A stretch of 64,000 bases of DNA from Pigmentiphaga sp. NML030171 (GTDB lineage Bacteria > Pseudomonadota > Gammaproteobacteria > Burkholderiales > Burkholderiaceae_B), in assembly GCF_002188635.1 (NCBI RefSeq), contig NZ_NINX01000055.1:1-64000 (forward strand), in the 5' to 3' direction. The position numbers were made by a program, and so were the translations under genes. Shown one piece after another: positions 9,285 to 18,242 of this stretch. The notes beneath the pieces are model-generated. The model searched no databases. It was given only the letters and a program-made list of their open reading frames with translations, and was not told the origin of the DNA. Positions within the stretch are counted from its first letter, which is position 1; every line of letters begins with the position of its first letter.

Positions 9285-10428
9285 CGTCCCCGCGGAGCGT
9301 CCCCGGCTCCCGGGGACGCATCCACCAGGCCAGCGCGGCAAAGCCCGCCAGCGCCCAGGCCGCCAGCCACGACAGCGATCCCGCCACGTCGGCCAGCGGC
9401 ACCCCCATCTGGTTCAGCCTGAGCGAGGCATCGATGCCGGCGGTGCTGGGAAAGATCCAGCGTGCCGCCTGCAACACGGGCGGCAGGCTTTCCACCGGCC
9501 ACGCGAATCCGGACAGGAAGGCGATGGGCAGCGACGTGAACAGCCATACCTGCAAGGCCTGCTCGCGGTCCTTGAGCCAGGCGCCCAGCAGCGCCCCCGC
9601 CACGCTGATCGCCGGGGCATAGCAAAGCAGCAGGACCAGCGCCCCCAGCGGGTTGCCGCCACGCGGGTAGTCCTGCAACCAGAAGATCCAGCCGAAATAG
9701 ACCAGCCCCGCGACCAGACCGGCGGTGGAGAAGGCCAGCACGCGCCCCAGCCAGACCCTGGCCGGCGCCCGCAGGCGGCCGGCCTCGGCCCAGGTGCCGG
9801 CCAGCATCGCGACGCCCATCAGCAGCGTCTGCTGCATGATGATCAACGCCACCGCCGGCACGACGTAGCTGCCATAGCCGCCGGTGGGGTTGTAGAGGGC
9901 CACGGCGCTGACGCCGACCGGGCTGCGGCCTGCCATGGCCTGGTTCCGCCCCTGCCCGTGCGCGGTACGCTGCGCGATCTCGATGCCGGCCGACACCGTG
10001 CCGACGACGGCCGTGAAGCCGGTCATCACCGCCTTGTTGTAGAGCGCGTAGCTGCCGTTGGTGCTGACCACGACCGGCGCCGGCCGGCCGCGCAGCACAT
10101 TGCGCCTGAGGTCTCGCGTCAGCAGCGCATAGCCTTCGATCTCGCCCCGCCACATCGCCTGCCGTGCCGTCTCTTCGTCGCCGGTCACCATCGCCACGCG
10201 CAGGTCCGGGCTGGCATCGGCGTAGCGCACGATCTGGCGCGACAGGCTGGAGTGGTCCAGGTCCACGATGGCCACCGGCACGCGTTGCAGGACCTCGGTG
10301 GCATAGGGCCAGGGATAGAAGAATCCGTAGAAGACCGGGGCCAGCACGATCAGCAGCAGCGCGCCCTTGTCGCGCAGCAGCTCAGCCAGGGTGTCTCGCC
10401 AGGCCGCGGCCCAGCCGCGCGCGTCCAT
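9271..10428 (-). CDS. ABC-2 type transporter permease (YhhJ-like), distal gene
   Basis: This 385-residue inner-membrane protein has an N-terminal transmembrane segment ([17 protein letters not shown]), a periplasmic domain ([20 protein letters not shown] onward, ending near YGSYVVPA), and five C-terminal helices ([72 protein letters not shown]). This is the ABC-2/YhhJ architecture. The ATG overlaps the stop of the upstream permease (TGATG). Its end overlaps the 3' end of the convergent dehydrogenase by 14 bases. No ATP-binding partner is encoded in the operon. Confidence 0.9.
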   Translation of the reverse strand: MDARGWAAAWRDTLAELLRDKGALLLIVLAPVFYGFFYPWPYATEVLQRVPVAIVDLDHSSLSRQIVRYADASPDLRVAMVTGDEETARQAMWRGEIEGYALLTRDLRRNVLRGRPAPVVVSTNGSYALYNKAVMTGFTAVVGTVSAGIEIAQRTAHGQGRNQAMAGRSPVGVSAVALYNPTGGYGSYVVPAVALIIMQQTLLMGVAMLAGTWAEAGRLRAPARVWLGRVLAFSTAGLVAGLVYFGWIFWLQDYPRGGNPLGALVLLLCYAPAISVAGALLGAWLKDREQALQVWLFTSLPIAFLSGFAWPVESLPPVLQAARWIFPSTAGIDASLRLNQMGVPLADVAGSLSWLAAWALAGFAALAWWMRPREPGTLRGDVKSA

Positions 10429-11702
10429 CAGCGGCCTCCCCAGCGCGCGGGCTCGGCCGCCACGCGGCACAGCAGCCACGCGCCCGCCAGCGCCAGCAGC
10501 GCCGCGCCCAGCGGCATCAGCACGAAGGCCGGCAACGAATGGCGCAGGGGCGCAGCCATCTGCAATTGCTCCACCTGCAGGCGGATGTAGTGCGTATAGG
10601 GCAGCACCAGCGCCCAGGCACGCGCACCGGCCGGCATGGCGGCCAGCGGGAAGCCCATGCCGCTGAAGGCGAAGGCCGGCGCCGTCACGATGCCGGCCAG
10701 CGACAAGGCCGTGCGCAGGGATCGCGTCGCCAGCGCGGCGGCGGCCCCCATCGCGATCGACAAGGCAATGAAAGACATCAGGGCCACGGCTACCCACGGC
10801 AGGCTGCCGGGCGGATGCCAGCCCCGGCCCCAGGTCAGCCACAGCAGGGCCGCCAGGCCCACGGCGGACAGCCCCGCCCACGGCCACGCGAGCTTGCCGG
10901 CCAATGCCGCCAGGGCCGGCCCCGCCGCGACGCGCACGCCGCCGTCGGGACGGGCCTGCGCGCCCGTGGCCGCCGCCAGCCAGGCGCCCACCGTGCGGTC
11001 GCGGATCTCCCGGCCCACGGTCCAGGCGCCGGCCGTCATCCCCAGGATGTGCAGCAGCGCAGGGACCAGCGCGGCCGCCAGGAATTGTTCGTAGTTGAGA
11101 CTGGGGTTGAACAAGGCCAGCGAACTGGCCCGAACCGGCTCGGCGCTGACCGCCACCGACTGCGCCGGCTCGCCGCGGCGGTTGCGCGCTGCCATCTCGA
11201 CGCCGGCCGACAGTGTCATGGCCACGGTCTGCACATCGCGCAGAACCAGGCCCGACACCGTGTAGAACTGCGCGTTGTGGTAGAGCGTGACGTGGCCGCT
11301 GGCCCCGCGCTTGATGTCGCGGGAGAAGTCGCGCTCGACCGCCACCACCGCGTAGACGTCGCCCCGCTCCATGCCGGCCCGCGCCTCGGCCAGGCTGGCG
11401 TCGCGCCGCGCGACGCGCAAGCCCGGCGCCGCCTCCAGCATGCGCGCGAACTGGCGCGACAGGGCCGAATGATCGCCGTCCACGACGGCGATGGGCAGGC
11501 GCGTGGGAATGCCGGCCGAGAACATCCACCACAGCAGCAGCACGGCCAGCAGCGGTACCCAGCTGATCATGGCCAGTTCGCGCGGATGCCGGCGCAGCCA
11601 CGCGGCCTCCCGGCTCGCCGCGCGCCGGAAGGCGCCCGGCCGCGCTTCGCGGGGCGCGGCCCCGCCGGCCGTATGCGGGGGAGGTCCCGCCGCTGCGCTC
11701 AT
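10428..11702 (-). CDS. ABC-2 type transporter permease, proximal gene
   Basis: This 424-residue protein is paralogous to the next gene. It has an amphipathic, arginine-rich N-terminus, a first membrane helix (WVPLLAVLLLWWMFSAG), a periplasmic domain starting LPIAVVDGDHSALSRQF, and a C-terminal block of helices that includes SGMGFPLAAMPAGARAW, equivalent to the [10 protein letters not shown] loop of its partner. The two probably form a heterodimeric channel. Start at 11702 is four bases downstream of the HlyD-like gene's stop. Coupled to the next permease by a one-base TGATG overlap. Confidence 0.88.
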   Translation of the reverse strand: MSAAAGPPPHTAGGAAPREARPGAFRRAASREAAWLRRHPRELAMISWVPLLAVLLLWWMFSAGIPTRLPIAVVDGDHSALSRQFARMLEAAPGLRVARRDASLAEARAGMERGDVYAVVAVERDFSRDIKRGASGHVTLYHNAQFYTVSGLVLRDVQTVAMTLSAGVEMAARNRRGEPAQSVAVSAEPVRASSLALFNPSLNYEQFLAAALVPALLHILGMTAGAWTVGREIRDRTVGAWLAAATGAQARPDGGVRVAAGPALAALAGKLAWPWAGLSAVGLAALLWLTWGRGWHPPGSLPWVAVALMSFIALSIAMGAAAALATRSLRTALSLAGIVTAPAFAFSGMGFPLAAMPAGARAWALVLPYTHYIRLQVEQLQMAAPLRHSLPAFVLMPLGAALLALAGAWLLCRVAAEPARWGGR

Positions 11703-11706
11703 GGCG

Positions 11707-12684
11707 TCACCGTACCAGCACGCTCATGCCCGGGCGCGCGCCTTCTATCGGCGCCTGCGGACGAGCCCGGACCTCGAAGGTGCGGACGTCGAACCCCTGG
11801 CTGGCGCGGGTGGTGCGCCAGGTGGCGAAGTCGGGCAGCACGGAGACGTAATAGACCTTGAAATCCGCGCGGCGGTTGTCCAGCGCCGGCAGTTCGGCCT
11901 GGAAGCTCGAGCCGACGGCGAAACGCGAGAGCCGATCCTCGCGCACGTTGATGACGACCCACTGGTCGGCCAGATCGACCACTGTGGCCACCGCCACGCC
12001 CTGCGGCGACAGCTCGCCGACCTTGGCATAGACCTTGGCGATCTCGCCGGCCACGGGGCTTTTCAGATTGACCTCGGCCTCGGCCGCCTCGACCTCGGCC
12101 AGCGCGCCGGCCACCTGCCGGGCCTGGCCCGCCGCCGCCTCCTTGTCCTCGGGCCGCGCGCCGTCCAGCGCAAGCTGGTACTGCGCCCGCGCCGCCAGCG
12201 CCGCATCGCGCGAAGCGTGGTAGTTGGCGCGCGCCTCGTCACGCTTCTGCTCGGCCACCAGCCCTTCGCGGGCAAGGTTGTCCACGCGGCGGAACGAGAC
12301 CTCGGCCAGGTCGGCCGCCGCCTGCGCACGCTGCCAGTTCAGCTGCGCCATCGTGATCTCCTGCGGGCGGGCACCGCGATCGGCCTTGGCCTGCACCGCG
12401 CGCGCCGCCGCCAGCGCGCCCTGGGCCTGGGCCATCTTGGCGGCCACCTCGGGGCTGTCCAGGCGCACCAGCAACGCGCCACGCTCCACCTTGTCGCCTT
12501 CTTTCACCGCCACCTCGGCCACCCGCGCCGAGATCTTGGCGGCGACGTCGGTCTCCTGGGCTTCCATGTAGCCCTGGAACTGCTCGGGCGCGGGCCGCGA
12601 CGCGCGCCAGAAGCCATAGGCGACGACGGCCAGCACCAGCATGCCGGCAATGGCAATGGCGAGAGTGGATTTTCTTGCGCTCAT
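11707..12684 (-). CDS. HlyD/EmrA-family membrane fusion protein
   Basis: This periplasmic adaptor links inner-membrane exporter to the outer-membrane channel. The 325 residues comprise an N-terminal anchor (LAIAIAGMLVLAVVAYGFW), a biotinyl-lipoyl half motif (EVAVKEGDKVERGALLVRLDSPEV), a long alpha-helical hairpin rich in Ala/Glu/Gln (about 75-205), the second lipoyl half (LKSPVAGEIAKVYAKVGELSPQG), and a beta-barrel end (GARPGMSVLVR). It lies 21 bases after the TolC-like gene and five before the first permease. Gene order TolC-HlyD-permease-permease resembles YhiI-RbbA-YhhJ systems, minus the ATPase. Confidence 0.92.
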   Translation of the reverse strand: MSARKSTLAIAIAGMLVLAVVAYGFWRASRPAPEQFQGYMEAQETDVAAKISARVAEVAVKEGDKVERGALLVRLDSPEVAAKMAQAQGALAAARAVQAKADRGARPQEITMAQLNWQRAQAAADLAEVSFRRVDNLAREGLVAEQKRDEARANYHASRDAALAARAQYQLALDGARPEDKEAAAGQARQVAGALAEVEAAEAEVNLKSPVAGEIAKVYAKVGELSPQGVAVATVVDLADQWVVINVREDRLSRFAVGSSFQAELPALDNRRADFKVYYVSVLPDFATWRTTRASQGFDVRTFEVRARPQAPIEGARPGMSVLVR

Positions 12685-12705
12685 GGCAGCTCGGTCTCGT
12701 TGTCG

Positions 12706-14145
12706 TCAGGGGCCGCGGACAGGATCGGCGGCCACGGCCGCCAGCGGCAGGCGCACGTCCGCCCGTTCGATGTAACGCGTCAATTCGCCGCCCAGCCCGC
12801 TGGCCTCCAGCAGTTCGGCCAGGGACTGGATGTAGTCGTAGGCGGCCTGCGCCCTTTCGGTCTGCACCTTGGCGCGGTTGGTCTCGGCATCGATCAGGTC
12901 CGTGGCGGTGCTGACGCCTTCGCGCAGGCCGCTGGTGCGCAGGCGCACCACCTCGTCGGCCAGTTCGACGCTGGCGCCGGTCGCCAGGAACTGGCGGCGC
13001 GCCTGATCCACCGCGCGCCACTTGCTTTCCACCAGCAGGCTGATGTCCTGCCGCGCCTGGGCCTCGGTCAGCCGGGCCTGGAGAATGGTCTTGTCGCTGG
13101 CGGCGTCCAGCGCCGGCCGGTCCAGCGAATCCCACAGCGTCCAGCGCACGCCCACGCCCACCAGCCAGCTGCCGTTCTCGCTGCGGATCTGGTGCCCGCC
13201 GAAGGCGAACACCTGCGGGCGCCGCGTGGCGGTTTCCACCGCATGCAGCTGGCGCGCCTGTTCTTCCTTGGCCGCGACCTTGCCCAGCGCGGGATGTCCG
13301 CGCATGGCGGCCTCCAGGAAGTACGACAGCGGTTCGATGGACTGGGTCAGGATGAACAGCGGCGTCGAAGGCCGCACGGCCTCGTCCATGCGCAGCGTGC
13401 GGCCCAGGGCCACCTGCGCCAGTTCGAGCGTGTCCTGCGCCTTGCGCTCTTCCCGCCGCGCATCTTCCAGCGCGACCCGTGCCTGCAGCCGGTCGACGCG
13501 GGCAATCGTGCCTTCGGCCATCATACGCTCGGCCGCGCGGTCGTGTTCGCCGATGGCGCGCAGGGCCTCGCGGCGCAGGTCCCATGCGCGCGCGGCGAGC
13601 TGCGCGGCGAAATAGCGCTTGGCCAGCGTGGTCTGCACTTCGTAGCCGGCCTGGGTCGCGTCCGCGCGCGCTTCGTCGGCCTGGGCGTTGACCAGGCCGC
13701 GCGCCGCGTCGGTGGCCCCGCCCAGATAGAGCGGCCAGATGCCGATCAGGGATTTGTTGGTCAGGGAGCCGCGCCGCTCCAGTTCCACGCTGGAAGGCAG
13801 GGGCAGTGGAATACCGATGTTGTTCAGCCCCGACAGGCTGAGATTGGCGTTGGCTTCGTAGCGGATGTGGGAGGCGGACACGCTGAGCGAGGGCCCGCCC
13901 AGATGGCGCACACCTTCGAGCTGGAGTTCCTTGCTTTCGACCGCCGCCCGCGCCGCGCCCAGCTTGTCGGATCGCGCCAGTACCTGCTGCTGCGCCGCCT
14001 GATAGCTCAGGGCGGGCAGCGCCTGGGCCGCCGCGCCCGCATGCAGGACAAAGGCCAGCCAGGCCGCAAACCCACCCGCCTTCCGCCGCCATTGCCCATC
14101 ACCACTTGGGCGATACCTCCGGCCCCCGGACGTCGACGCATGCAC
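12706..14145 (-). CDS. TolC-family outer-membrane efflux protein
   Basis: This is a TolC/OEP channel protein. The GTG at 14145 is proposed as start, because AGGGGGA sits nine bases upstream; an ATG at 14199 would add 18 residues without a clear Shine-Dalgarno site. The mature part begins after a hydrophobic stretch (FAAWLAFVLHAGAAAQA) that looks like a signal peptide behind an unusually long basic N-terminus. Two repeated coiled-coil/strand halves follow (QVLARSDKLGAARAAVESKE..., and LIDAETNRAKVQTERAQAAYDYIQSLAELLEASG near the end). It is the first gene of the exporter operon. Confidence 0.9.
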   Translation of the reverse strand: MHASTSGGRRYRPSGDGQWRRKAGGFAAWLAFVLHAGAAAQALPALSYQAAQQQVLARSDKLGAARAAVESKELQLEGVRHLGGPSLSVSASHIRYEANANLSLSGLNNIGIPLPLPSSVELERRGSLTNKSLIGIWPLYLGGATDAARGLVNAQADEARADATQAGYEVQTTLAKRYFAAQLAARAWDLRREALRAIGEHDRAAERMMAEGTIARVDRLQARVALEDARREERKAQDTLELAQVALGRTLRMDEAVRPSTPLFILTQSIEPLSYFLEAAMRGHPALGKVAAKEEQARQLHAVETATRRPQVFAFGGHQIRSENGSWLVGVGVRWTLWDSLDRPALDAASDKTILQARLTEAQARQDISLLVESKWRAVDQARRQFLATGASVELADEVVRLRTSGLREGVSTATDLIDAETNRAKVQTERAQAAYDYIQSLAELLEASGLGGELTRYIERADVRLPLAAVAADPVRGP

Positions 14146-14251
14146 GGATCCCGTCCCCCTGACAAGTTCGGCGGAGCCGGGCACCCCCTCGCCGGCCACG
14201 CTTCATGGGGACATGATAAAGAAAACGGGCCGGTAGTGCGCATCTTGCGCA

Positions 14252-15025
14252 TCACATCGCCGACAGGCCCCCATCGACCAGCACGTGGGTCCCGGTCATG
14301 AACGAGGCTTCGTCCGAGGCCAGCCACAGCACGGGCCAGGCGATTTCCTCGGGTGCCGCCCAGCGGCCCAGCAGGGAGGTATCGCTGCGCTCGCCCTTCA
14401 ACTGCTCGATCGCCTGGCCGCGCGCCCGGGCCCGGTCCACGTGGAACTCGGTCAGGGTCGATCCCGGACATACGGCGTTGACGCGCACGCCGTGCGACGC
14501 TTCCTCGAACGCCAGCGTGCGGGTCATCGCCAGCAGGCCGGCCTTGGTCGCATCGTAGATGCCCATGCCCGCCCTGCCCGTCACCGCGTAGCACGACGAC
14601 ACGATCACCAGGCTGCCCCTGCCCGACTCGCGCAGGGCGGGCAGCGCGGCACGGCAGTAATTGGCCGTACCGACCAGGTTCACGTCCACCATGGCGCGCC
14701 ACTCCTCGGGCCGGGCTTCGGACAGGCGCGAGTAGTTGCGCATGGCCGCGTTGCAGACCAGGACGTCCAGCCCGCCCCAGGTCCGCCGGGCCAGCTCGGC
14801 CGCGTTCAATGCCGCATCCTCGTCGGCCACGTCGGCGGCCAGGCACTCGACCCGGGCCTCCGGATGCTGCTCGCGCAGCGCCGCGGCGCTGCGCGCCAGC
14901 GCGTCGGCATCGCGGTCCACCAGCAGCACCGCCGCGCCTTCCAGACAGAAGACCCGGGCGATGGCGGCGCCTATGCCCGCGCCGCCGCCGGTGATCAGGG
15001 CCCTGCGTTCTGCGAGTCTGGCCAT
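14252..15025 (-). CDS. Short-chain dehydrogenase/reductase of the Rieske/Bug operon
   Basis: The 257-residue enzyme is a classical SDR with TGGGAGIGAAIA, the acidic VDRDADAL after strand two (NAD preference), NAAMRNYSRL, catalytic SSCYAVTG and YDATKAG, and the C-terminal FMTGTHVLVDGGLSAM. It is the third gene of a minus-strand operon (Rieske oxygenase, Bug receptor, SDR), starting three bases after the Bug gene stop. It could act as a dihydrodiol or alcohol dehydrogenase following ring hydroxylation; that role is inference from context. Confidence 0.92.
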   Translation of the reverse strand: MARLAERRALITGGGAGIGAAIARVFCLEGAAVLLVDRDADALARSAAALREQHPEARVECLAADVADEDAALNAAELARRTWGGLDVLVCNAAMRNYSRLSEARPEEWRAMVDVNLVGTANYCRAALPALRESGRGSLVIVSSCYAVTGRAGMGIYDATKAGLLAMTRTLAFEEASHGVRVNAVCPGSTLTEFHVDRARARGQAIEQLKGERSDTSLLGRWAAPEEIAWPVLWLASDEASFMTGTHVLVDGGLSAM

Positions 15026-15028
15026 GGC

Positions 15029-16003
15029 TTACCCCGCCTTCGCGCCGGTGGCCTTGATGACCTTGCCCCAGCGTTCGACTTCGGTCCGTATCCACGCGCC
15101 GAACTGTTCCGGCGTGTTGGCCACGACCTCGAACTCCATGTCGCGCAGCTTCTGCTGCACGTCGGGCATGTGCAGGATCTTCACGATCTCCTTGTTGTAG
15201 CGGTCGATGATGGGACGCGGCGTGCCGGCCGGCGCCAGGAAGCCGATCCACGACGTGGCAACGAAGTGGGGATAGCCCGACTCGATCATGGTCGGAATGT
15301 CGGGCGTGCTGGGAAAGCGCTTCTCGCCCGTCGAGGCCAGCAGCCTGAGCCGCCCTTCCTTCACATACTGCTGGACGTTGCCGGGCACCATGAAGGCTGC
15401 CTGCACGTTGCCCGCCACCAGGTCGACCAGGGCCGGCGAGGCGCCGCGATAGGGCACGTGCGTGGCGCTCAGCCCCGAGGCCTCGTTCAGCATCTCCATG
15501 GTCAGGTGCGAGGCGCTGCCCGTGGCCACCGACCCGTACGACAGCTTGCCCGGATGGGCCTTGGACCAGGCCACCAGATCCGCCACGCTCTTGACCGGCA
15601 ACCCCGGATTGACCACCAGGTACTGCGGCGAGCTGACCGCGAGCGTGATCGGCGCCAGGTCGGTGACCGGATCGTAGGGCATGTTGTCGAACAGCGTCTT
15701 GTTGATGGCGATGGGCCCGTTGTAGCCCACCAGCAGCGTGTAGCCGTCCGGCGGCGACTTGGCCACCAGGTCCGCGCCGATGTTGCCGCCTGCGCCCGGC
15801 TTGTTCTCGACGATGACCGGCTGCCCCAGTATGCCTTCGAGCTTAGACGCCACCAGCCGTCCCAGCACGTCGTTGGTGCTGCCCACGATGGGAACGATGA
15901 TGCGCACGGGCTTGGTGGGTGCCCATTCGCCGGCGGCCGCGGCCGCCGGCACGACGGAACAGACGGCGAGCGCACAGGCCGCCTTGCGTAGCAATGCATG
16001 CAT
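15029..16003 (-). CDS. Bug-family periplasmic substrate-binding protein (TctC-like)
   Basis: Bug proteins capture carboxylated or aromatic solutes in the periplasm for TTT-type importers. The 324 residues start with a signal peptide (ALAVCSVVPAAAAAGEW) and show the family marks VRIIVPIVGSTNDVLGRL, IVENKPGAGGNIGADLVAKSPPDGYTLL, HVPYRGASPALVDLVAGNVQAAF and FLAPAGTPRPIID. The normal PFxPGG motif reads PIVGST, which may alter ligand specificity. No TctA/TctB genes are nearby, as is usual for orphan Bug proteins in Bordetella. It lies between the oxygenase and the SDR, so its ligand is probably the operon's substrate. Confidence 0.94.
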   Translation of the reverse strand: MHALLRKAACALAVCSVVPAAAAAGEWAPTKPVRIIVPIVGSTNDVLGRLVASKLEGILGQPVIVENKPGAGGNIGADLVAKSPPDGYTLLVGYNGPIAINKTLFDNMPYDPVTDLAPITLAVSSPQYLVVNPGLPVKSVADLVAWSKAHPGKLSYGSVATGSASHLTMEMLNEASGLSATHVPYRGASPALVDLVAGNVQAAFMVPGNVQQYVKEGRLRLLASTGEKRFPSTPDIPTMIESGYPHFVATSWIGFLAPAGTPRPIIDRYNKEIVKILHMPDVQQKLRDMEFEVVANTPEQFGAWIRTEVERWGKVIKATGAKAG

Positions 16004-16040
16004 GAAAGTCTCCTTACCCTCTCGTTATCGAAGCGGCCGG

Positions 16041-17312
16041 CTACACGCTGTAGACCGGCTCGTTCAAGCCGTCCGCCAGGTGTTTCCTGGCCCACTCCAT
16101 CGGATCCGCGCCACGGTCCAGCAAGACGCCCGCAGCGCGCACGCGCTGCGCGGCGCCGTCCAGCGCCGGCGGCTCCGAACCGTTGGCCAGCCCCACGGCG
16201 GCTTCATGCAGCATGCGGCGCGCCATGACGATGGCGCGATCCGTGGGCAGCAGCCGTTCGGCCTCATGGTTCTGGATGGGGCCCATGCTTTCCTGCAGCG
16301 ACGCATCCTGCATGGCGAAGCCGAACACGCCGCTGTAGGCGCGCTTCTCCTTCTGCGCCACGCGGTCGATCAGGTAGTCGTTGTCCTTGTTCGCCAGGGG
16401 GCGGAAGGTAACGGGATCGCAGGGCGCATGGATGCCCCGGCCCGCGTCCAGGTCCGCGCGCTCCTGTTCGGACAGCGGCTTGTCGGGATGGAAGTTGATG
16501 CTCCAGGCCCAGCAGTTGTGATCGTCGATGGGAACCCAGACGTGCCCGCCCAGGGCGTGGTCGCCGAACGGCGGGATCAGCGTGAACCACGGGAACAGCC
16601 ACTGGGTGATGCGCCAGTAGTACGAATCGGGTTCGCCATTGCGGCGGCCGTACAGGGACAGGCCGAACTCGTTCTTCTCGATGTCGAACACCACGTTGCC
16701 GTCGGCCTTGATGTAGTCATTGGCCTTGGTGCCCTGGTGCAGCGGATCCACGTCGACTTCGTAGCGGTGCACGTACGACACGTGGCTGGTATCGATGCCG
16801 CCTTCCATGGCTTGCAGGTAGTTGGACTCCTGCAGCCGCTTGGACACGTAGATATGGCTTTCCGGCAGGCAGCACCACTCCACCTCGGGCAGGCTGGGCT
16901 GGGTTTCCGGCGGCCCCATGTAGGCCCACACGATGGAGCCGCGCTCGATGCACGGATAGGCCTTGATGCCCATGCGGCTGCAGCTTTGCGGCGCCGACGG
17001 CACGTCCACGCACTCTCCCAGGCGGTTGAACTTCAGGCCGTGGTAGGCGCAGCGGATGCCGTCCTCTTCATTGCGGCCGAAGTACAGCGACACGCCGCGG
17101 TGCGAACAGAACTCGTCGATCAGCCCCGCCTGCCCGCTGCTGTCGCGGAACGCCAGCAGCTTCTCGCCCATGATCTGCACGCGCACCGGGGGACAGTCGG
17201 GCTCGGCGATCTCGCTCGATTTCAGGATGGGGACCCAGTAGCGCCGCAGCAGATTGCCCATGGGCGTGCCCGGGCCGGTGCGCACCAGGATTTCCGAGGT
17301 TTCCTTGTTCAT
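16041..17312 (-). CDS. Rieske-type aromatic ring-hydroxylating oxygenase, alpha subunit
   Basis: The 423-residue protein has an N-terminal Rieske domain with CSH (C69, H71) and CAYH (C88, H91) ligands to the 2Fe-2S cluster, and a C-terminal catalytic domain with the mononuclear iron motif EGGIDTSHVSYVH. It resembles phthalate 4,5-dioxygenase-type and other O-demethylase or monooxygenase subunits. The ATG at 17312 follows AGGAGG; an upstream in-frame ATG at 17363 lies inside the promoter region and is less likely. No reductase gene is adjacent. The gene opens the operon and is divergent from an IclR regulator. Confidence 0.93.
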   Translation of the reverse strand: MNKETSEILVRTGPGTPMGNLLRRYWVPILKSSEIAEPDCPPVRVQIMGEKLLAFRDSSGQAGLIDEFCSHRGVSLYFGRNEEDGIRCAYHGLKFNRLGECVDVPSAPQSCSRMGIKAYPCIERGSIVWAYMGPPETQPSLPEVEWCCLPESHIYVSKRLQESNYLQAMEGGIDTSHVSYVHRYEVDVDPLHQGTKANDYIKADGNVVFDIEKNEFGLSLYGRRNGEPDSYYWRITQWLFPWFTLIPPFGDHALGGHVWVPIDDHNCWAWSINFHPDKPLSEQERADLDAGRGIHAPCDPVTFRPLANKDNDYLIDRVAQKEKRAYSGVFGFAMQDASLQESMGPIQNHEAERLLPTDRAIVMARRMLHEAAVGLANGSEPPALDGAAQRVRAAGVLLDRGADPMEWARKHLADGLNEPVYSV

Positions 17313-17335
17313 GACTCCACTGCCTCCTGCAGGAA

Positions 17336-17382
17336 ATGTCCGTTCTATGATAATTGAGTCCATTCTACGGACATAAAACGGA
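17336..17382. promoter_or_regulatory. Divergent promoter region with repeated IclR-type sites
   Basis: Two 11-base direct repeats, TCCGTTCTATG (17339-17349) and TCCATTCTACG (17359-17369), lie exactly 20 bases apart, two helical turns. They overlap an inverted pair ATGTCCGT (17336-17343) and ACGGACAT (17367-17374), and TCCGTTCTAT is matched inversely by ATAAAACGGA (17373-17382) with one mismatch. The cluster sits between the divergent oxygenase and IclR genes, which fits tetrameric IclR binding. Confidence 0.6.
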
Positions 17383-17467
17383 ATGTCAATGGGCAGGCGC
17401 CCACGGAACCGGGCGTCGGCTCGGCTACGATGTCGGGCTGGATGGACAGAGACGAACGAGGAAAGGC

Positions 17468-18232
17468 GTGGCGGAAACCGAGAAACCGGGCGAAAGCGTG
17501 CGGGCCGTGGACCGGGCCCTGGAAATCCTGCTGGCCTTCACGGCCACGGACTACGAGCTGACGGTGGGGCAATTGCTCAAGCGCGTGGACCTGAGCCGGC
17601 CCACGCTGTACCGCCTGCTGTACACGCTGGAGCAGTGCGGCTTCGTGGTATCGGAGGGCGATCCGCAGAAATTCCGCCTGGGGCCCTCGGTGGGCCAGCT
17701 CGCCCACGTCTGGACTTCCAGCCTGGACCTGAGCGCGCTGGCGGCGCCGCCCATGCAGCGGCTGCGCGAGCAGACCGGCGAGACGGTGGCCCTGTTCGTG
17801 CTGCAAGGCGGAGACCGGCTCTGCATCGCCGAGCTGCCCAGTCCCCAGCCCCTGAGCTTCAAGCGCGGCATCGGCTATCGCGAGCGCATATCGGTGGGCG
17901 CCAGCGGCCGGGCCATCCTGGCCAACATCGGCCAGGGCGACGAGGACCGCCGCCGCTACGCGGCCGAGCGCGGCCTGGACATCGAGCGGCCGGCCGAAGA
18001 CCTGGACATGGTGCGGCGCCGGGGCTATGCCGTCAGCAGGGATGAACTGATACAGGGCGCGGTGGCGATCGCCGCGCCCTTCTTCGATCGCAGCGGCCAG
18101 GTGGCGGGCTCGCTGGGCGTATTCGGCCCCGGCGCGCGGCTGCCCGCCGATCGCATCCAGGAATTCGGAGAAATGGTGATGCGGGAAGCCGCCGAGCTCT
18201 CGCGCACGCTGGGCAGCCGGACGGCGCCCTGA
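17468..18232 (+). CDS. IclR-family transcriptional regulator
   Basis: The protein (254 residues from a GTG at 17468 behind GAGGAAAG) has an N-terminal winged helix (residues about 10-70; LTVGQLLKRVDLSRPTLYRLLYTLEQCGFV) and a C-terminal IclR effector domain (ALFVLQGGDRLCIAELPSPQPL, VGASGRAILANI, RRRGYAVSRDELIQGAVAIAAPFFD, GSLGVFGPGARL). A longer frame from 17354 begins inside the operator cluster and is not supported. It is divergent from the Rieske/Bug/SDR operon, which it probably controls. Confidence 0.92.
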   Translation: MAETEKPGESVRAVDRALEILLAFTATDYELTVGQLLKRVDLSRPTLYRLLYTLEQCGFVVSEGDPQKFRLGPSVGQLAHVWTSSLDLSALAAPPMQRLREQTGETVALFVLQGGDRLCIAELPSPQPLSFKRGIGYRERISVGASGRAILANIGQGDEDRRRYAAERGLDIERPAEDLDMVRRRGYAVSRDELIQGAVAIAAPFFDRSGQVAGSLGVFGPGARLPADRIQEFGEMVMREAAELSRTLGSRTAP

Positions 18233-18242
18233 CGGCGGCGGA

